Positions 60,266 to 64,000 of a stretch of DNA of 64,000 nt are shown here, piece after piece. Numbering within the stretch: the first letter of the stretch is position 1; the number at the start of each line of letters is the position of its first letter. The DNA is from Plantago elongata (Eukaryota; Streptophyta; Magnoliopsida; Lamiales; Plantaginaceae), in assembly GCA_036897095.1 (NCBI GenBank), contig JAYMSP010000001.1, forward strand, positions 118,571-182,570, given 5' to 3'. The notes below the pieces were generated by a model that made no database searches, was not told the origin of the DNA, and was given only the letters and a program-made list of their open reading frames with translations. The translations under genes and the position numbers were made by a program.

Positions 60266-61429
60266 TAGATGTTACCAAGCCTTCACACCGTGCCATGTAG
60301 GCGTGGTGTGGCGTGTCATTACCGATCAATGGATGCGCAACGGAGCAGCGTCTTCCACGTCGGCACGCGACGCCGCGTGAAGAAGGTCAGAGGATTAGTA
60401 AAAGTACTTCTAGAATGGGTATAGTCATTGTAATAAGTTCCGGTCTATGGAAGTCCAAATGAAGCCCGTGAAGGTGAAGTACTTACTCCTTGGAGGTTTA
60501 TGTGGACTCTGTCTACTTTAGTGTATGTGGGTAGTTATTAACCATCAATCAATGTAATTATATACGCATGTTTAGATCAACATGTCTTTGTTTAAGTTAA
60601 GGTTTTAATCACTTGGCCCATAGTTTCAAATTAAAGAGACCTCCAGGACCAAGTAATTTCGCGTTTGCATGTGGAGTATTAATCGTTTGGTCCACCTCTC
60701 TATTATGGGTTAGAATAGTGGGAATCTTCAACTGAAATAGGAGTGTTAGAATTGTTTAAAGTTTCATGAAATATCGAATAATAAATTTGATGTATATAGT
60801 CGTTTGTTAACAAACGTGTTAAAGAACAGTTCAAATAGGTCAAATACGAATTGTACGTTGTCTGGAATTTTTACGAATGTTCTTTTCAATAAATACCCCT
60901 AAATCGAATCAAGGTGAATGTACATTTAAAAAAATTCCTCATGATTCCTATCGTTTAATCAGACACTTGTCTAACGTAACACAATCAAAGGCGAAAACCA
61001 GGACTTTTTTATAGCAGGTGCTCAAGCTCGAATTTAAAATTATTAACAATACAATAATTTACTACTTACATTCTGCATTACTCCATAAAATTGTTATTGT
61101 TATATAATATTAATTCTAATTTACAAATATATAGTGTAATCAATGTATACAAATTGTGTATAATGCATTAATTGATAGTAATATCGTTGCTTATATATAT
61201 TGAAAAAAATAATTATATAATGTAAATGGTTAATTAGACAAAAAAAAACACAATTATGAATTGAATTATAATACTTTTACATATGTACTAGAATAAATTA
61301 AGTGTCAACTTACGGGTTAATTAATCATGTTATACTGGATTATCATGCAACATAATCTTACGAATTATATCATCACATAGGATTATCTTATACCGCACTA
61401 GATTATCACATTTGGATTAGTCGAATTTG
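60266..61429. other. spacer with GC-rich patch
   Basis: 60285-60380 is GC-richer (GGCGTGGTGTGGCGTGTC, GGCACGCGACGCCGCG) and may be transposon-derived. The rest is AT-rich without features. Confidence 0.4.
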
Positions 61430-61434
61430 TTCAG

Positions 61435-61698
61435 ATGTTTGTGTTTCACTGTAGGGACATCTTGGAGAAGAACAGGAGGCCTAAACCAGGCGCACAACCT
61501 ACGATCCAGCATGTTGGTGAGGGAGGCCATATGAGGGATTCGACAACTCCGTTATCCATAGAAGGGGTGGTCCGAATCAATGTGGATGCAACGTTTTCGA
61601 GTGATGGGTTGAAAGTGGGGATTGGGTTTGGAGCTTGGATGCACGATGGCCTTTTTGATGGTCGTCAGGAAGCATTGGGTCATCCCTTTGCTCCTTAG
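61435..61698 (+). pseudogene. LINE-type RNase H fragment, plus strand
   Basis: Translation contains VVRINVDATFSSDGLKVGIG and GAWMHDG, the first strands of the RNase H-like domain at the C-terminus of plant LINE-derived proteins (first Asp in NVDATF). It is an isolated fragment of 87 codons with no reverse transcriptase beside it. Confidence 0.6.
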
Positions 61699-62132
61699 AG
61701 TGCAGAGACCTATGGCATTCGTGAGGTCACTCGGTGGGTAGTGCTCGAGGGCTTTGACGGTACTGCCACTTAATTTATTTACTGGTTGTCTCTCTCTAGT
61801 TAATTATTTAATTCATTAGACTTTGATTGTTTAGTTGTTGGTCCGTTTTTGTCGGGTATCTATAGGTCTTTAGCTAGTTCGGTTTCTTCATTCACTTTAG
61901 GTTTCGTTCACCGAAATGAGCCCAAAATCAGGATTATAGATACGGGGGGAGAGCCCGTCCCCGTCATAATGATAACCTAAGGAAGCTATATGATCATCAC
62001 ATGCATTAGCCTTCCTATCTATCTTGTGTATCTCCATCATTCATGGTTCTCGTAGAAGCTCTTTACAACGATCAACTAATGTTATAACCCCTTCGGAGGC
62101 TGGTCTACTCCAGCGACCCAATTAAAAATTGT
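61699..62132. other. transposon-derived spacer between the two RNase H fragments
   Basis: GC content is higher than in nearby spacer and probably belongs to the same decayed LINE material. No intact frame. Confidence 0.4.
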
Positions 62133-62540
62133 TTATGAGTCCATTTCAACGATGATCTTTAGGGTTCGCCTTTCCCAAGCCATTTCGAGTCCAGTTGCTA
62201 GACTCCGCAACTCCACTTCATTGGTCGTTGGTGCTACCAGCTTTCTCATAAAGTCCCACTGCCATTCTCCAGTTTCACTTCGCACAACACACCCAATGGA
62301 TCCCATATTTTCTAACGGATGACAACTCATGTCAATGTTAAGCTTAGCCCATCCGGCGGGTGGCCTATCCCAAGTATATTGTTTCGTGTATGCCATGGGA
62401 TCCATCTTCATTTGGAGATCGCAACTCAATTGTTTGATGATAAATATCATTCTCGGTTTGCTATCTACTCTGCCACGAAAAATTCTCGCGTTTGGAAGCA
62501 TAGGTATCTTTTCCTGTGTTCTCTTGTTGTTCCGGTTCAA
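62133..62540 (-). pseudogene. LINE-type RNase H fragment, minus strand
   Basis: Translation has YTWDRPPAGWAKLNIDMSCH, then GSIGCVVRSETGEWQWDFMR, TTNEVELRSLATGLEMAW and IIVEMDS: the order of the RNase H-like domain (catalytic Asp in NID, Glu in EVELRSL, final Asp in VEMDS). It lies opposite in direction to the fragment at 61435. No reverse transcriptase was found. Confidence 0.75.
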
Positions 62541-63228
62541 TATCCGACATGTTCAAACCTGTCGTCAAAAGTATTGTTGCTGATGTGTCTTGTCTGGCCA
62601 TTTTTTGGGTCCTAGACATATGGGAGGGAGAGGAGGGTGGCATCCCGCTTGACCAGGTTGTTGTTGTTATCGGAACTTGTTGTAGATCTTAGGTTTCGGC
62701 GAAGGGGCATCAACTGATTTACGCAGAGTTTTTTTCTAGATCGTGAAAAACTCGGAGCTCGTTATAAATTTATTTATAAATTTATGTATTGAATAATGAA
62801 GACGGATGTAACTCAACAAGTTTTGTGTTAATATAATGTTGCAAATTAGAAGGTTTTATTTTAAGTTAAAGATTGGGGAGATACGAACCTGTAATGGACC
62901 GAATAAACAAATCAAATAGATCTGGATAAAACCATTTGGTCTGGAAAATTTGAGCCTGATGAATTTCCCTTCATTCTTTAATAGATCAGGAAATTTGCAA
63001 AATTACGTTCAGAGATGGATTCATGGATCACGCCTACGGTTTATGGGTATAGGCCCAAATTTAACAACATAAGACCCACTTATTATAACCTGGTTAACTA
63101 CAACAAGATGAAGCATAAATTTGCATTTAACTATTAAATGCTTAAATTATTTCAATATAAGATATACTACCAAATATTAGTGATCGATACAACACGAGGA
63201 TTTCGCTAAGATACATATACAATTTAAA
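62541..63228. other. spacer and CoaE 3' flank
   Basis: Decayed transposon-like sequence to about 62700, then the AT-rich 3' flank of the dephospho-CoA kinase gene. Confidence 0.45.
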
Positions 63229-64000
63229 TTACAGAGCGCTCCGTAGTGCAACTGCACCACATGTAGCAGAAACAAATGACACAAGGGCTCCATTTCTTGA
63301 AAGCCAAAATTCTTTCCATGTCAAAGGACTTTTAACGTGGCCTAATACCTCTCCAAAGTGTTCCTTTAAATCATCCAGGGACCCGGAGTTGTCGATCACA
63401 ATGTCTGCTCTCGTTCTTTTCAAGTCCAAAGGCATCTGAGCATTTATCCTGCTTTTTGCCTCTTCATCTGTTGTACCATCCCTTGCCATTACTCGCTGAA
63501 GTTGAGTCTCAGGATCAACCCAAATGACAATAACTGGCTTAGTCCATCTGTCCATCTTGACCTCGAACAACAGAGGCACATCAAGAACAATTACCTTATG
63601 ACCCTTCATCCATAACTTGAACACTTCAAATAAAATTCCATTAGAAATATATGGTGCCAGTAACCTGAAAAAAGAAAGAAAAACAACATATTAAGATGGT
63701 TTGCAAAAAAGATACTATCAAACTAAAAGCATATACATTTATTTATGTAGAATGAACAAGTCTTCGACATGATCTTAATCATTGATAGAAGTACTACCTA
63801 TTAAGGAGCTGGCGTTTATCAGGGTTGTTAAACACGATTTGCCCCAACTTGGGGCGGTCGACTTCTCCACTAGGCAACAGGATCTCTTCCCCAAATGAAG
63901 ACACCACTTTCTTCCATCCACCCGTGCCTTTCTTCAGTACATCCCGGGCAACCACATCGGCATCTACAATGGGAACTCCATGGAGTTTGAAAAGATTGGA
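63229..64000 (-). CDS. COAE: dephospho-CoA kinase, C-terminal part (cut by window edge)
   Basis: Last step of coenzyme A synthesis: phosphorylates the 3'-hydroxyl of dephospho-CoA with ATP. Exons in coding order: 63798 to beyond 64000, and 63229-63664; 212 residues are visible. The ATP-binding P-loop lies outside the window. Visible family blocks are GVPIVDADVVARDVL, FNNPDKRQLLNRLLAPYI, VIVLDVPLLFEV, VIVIWVDPETQLQRVMARDG and the lid/tail RADIVIDNSGSLDDL. A hydrophobic C-terminal tail (GALVSFVSATCGAVALRSAL) could be a membrane or organelle anchor, as in plant homologues. The intron is GT-AG and in frame. Confidence 0.93.

Overview
This window is nuclear DNA of a flowering plant, most likely a eudicot. 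The genes have many introns with GT-AG borders, the spacers are AT-rich and full of small transposons, and the protein families are plant-specific (Root cap proteins, a fasciclin-like arabinogalactan protein, an INDETERMINATE-domain zinc finger, a NAC factor, an MLO protein, SYP71). The residues resemble asterid or Lamiales proteins to me, but that is only an impression. No prokaryotic operon, organellar block, tRNA gene, rRNA gene or CRISPR array was seen.

Layout. 1-800: probable 5' end of an unidentified minus-strand gene. 1640-2585: foldback transposon with a core of 20-bp tandem repeats. 3005-6547 (+): PDX2, the glutaminase subunit of vitamin B6 synthase. 7490-9230 and 10619-11947 (+): tandem pair of Root cap-domain secreted proteins. 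12398-16910 (-): an 18-exon GH35 beta-galactosidase of the BGAL8 type. 16960-22250: transposon-rich spacer. 22252-25731 (+): histone-fold NF-YC10/DPB3-1-like protein. 27273-27998 (+): FLA11/FLA12-like arabinogalactan protein. 30400-32421 (-): IDD zinc finger. 33407-33722: 86-bp tandem repeats. 35219-36829: internally deleted Ty1/copia retrotransposon with its target-site duplication. 38325-39155: second foldback element. 39200-46600: gene-poor spacer with Stowaway-like elements. 46681-48041 (+): NAC transcription factor. 48714-51633 (-): Qc-SNARE SYP71. 52428-52646 (-): possible small membrane protein. 53521-58953 (-): 15-exon clade V MLO gene. 59750-62640: transposon relics, including two opposed LINE RNase H fragments. 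63229-64000 (-): 3' part of dephospho-CoA kinase, cut by the window edge.

The genes do not form a pathway. Loose themes are cofactor synthesis (PDX2, CoaE), the cell wall and apoplast (beta-galactosidase, FLA, Root cap proteins), and membrane traffic with powdery-mildew susceptibility (SYP71, MLO). I rebuilt exon structures by hand from splice sites; reading frames close through every intron of the multi-exon genes, which supports the models.

The most unusual signals are the foldback family with its 20-bp core, the two interleaved perfect inverted repeats next to a splice donor in the MLO gene, the Asn/Gly expansion in only one of the two Root cap copies, a GC-AG intron in SYP71, and the solo-derived copia element. 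I found no clearly new multi-gene system.
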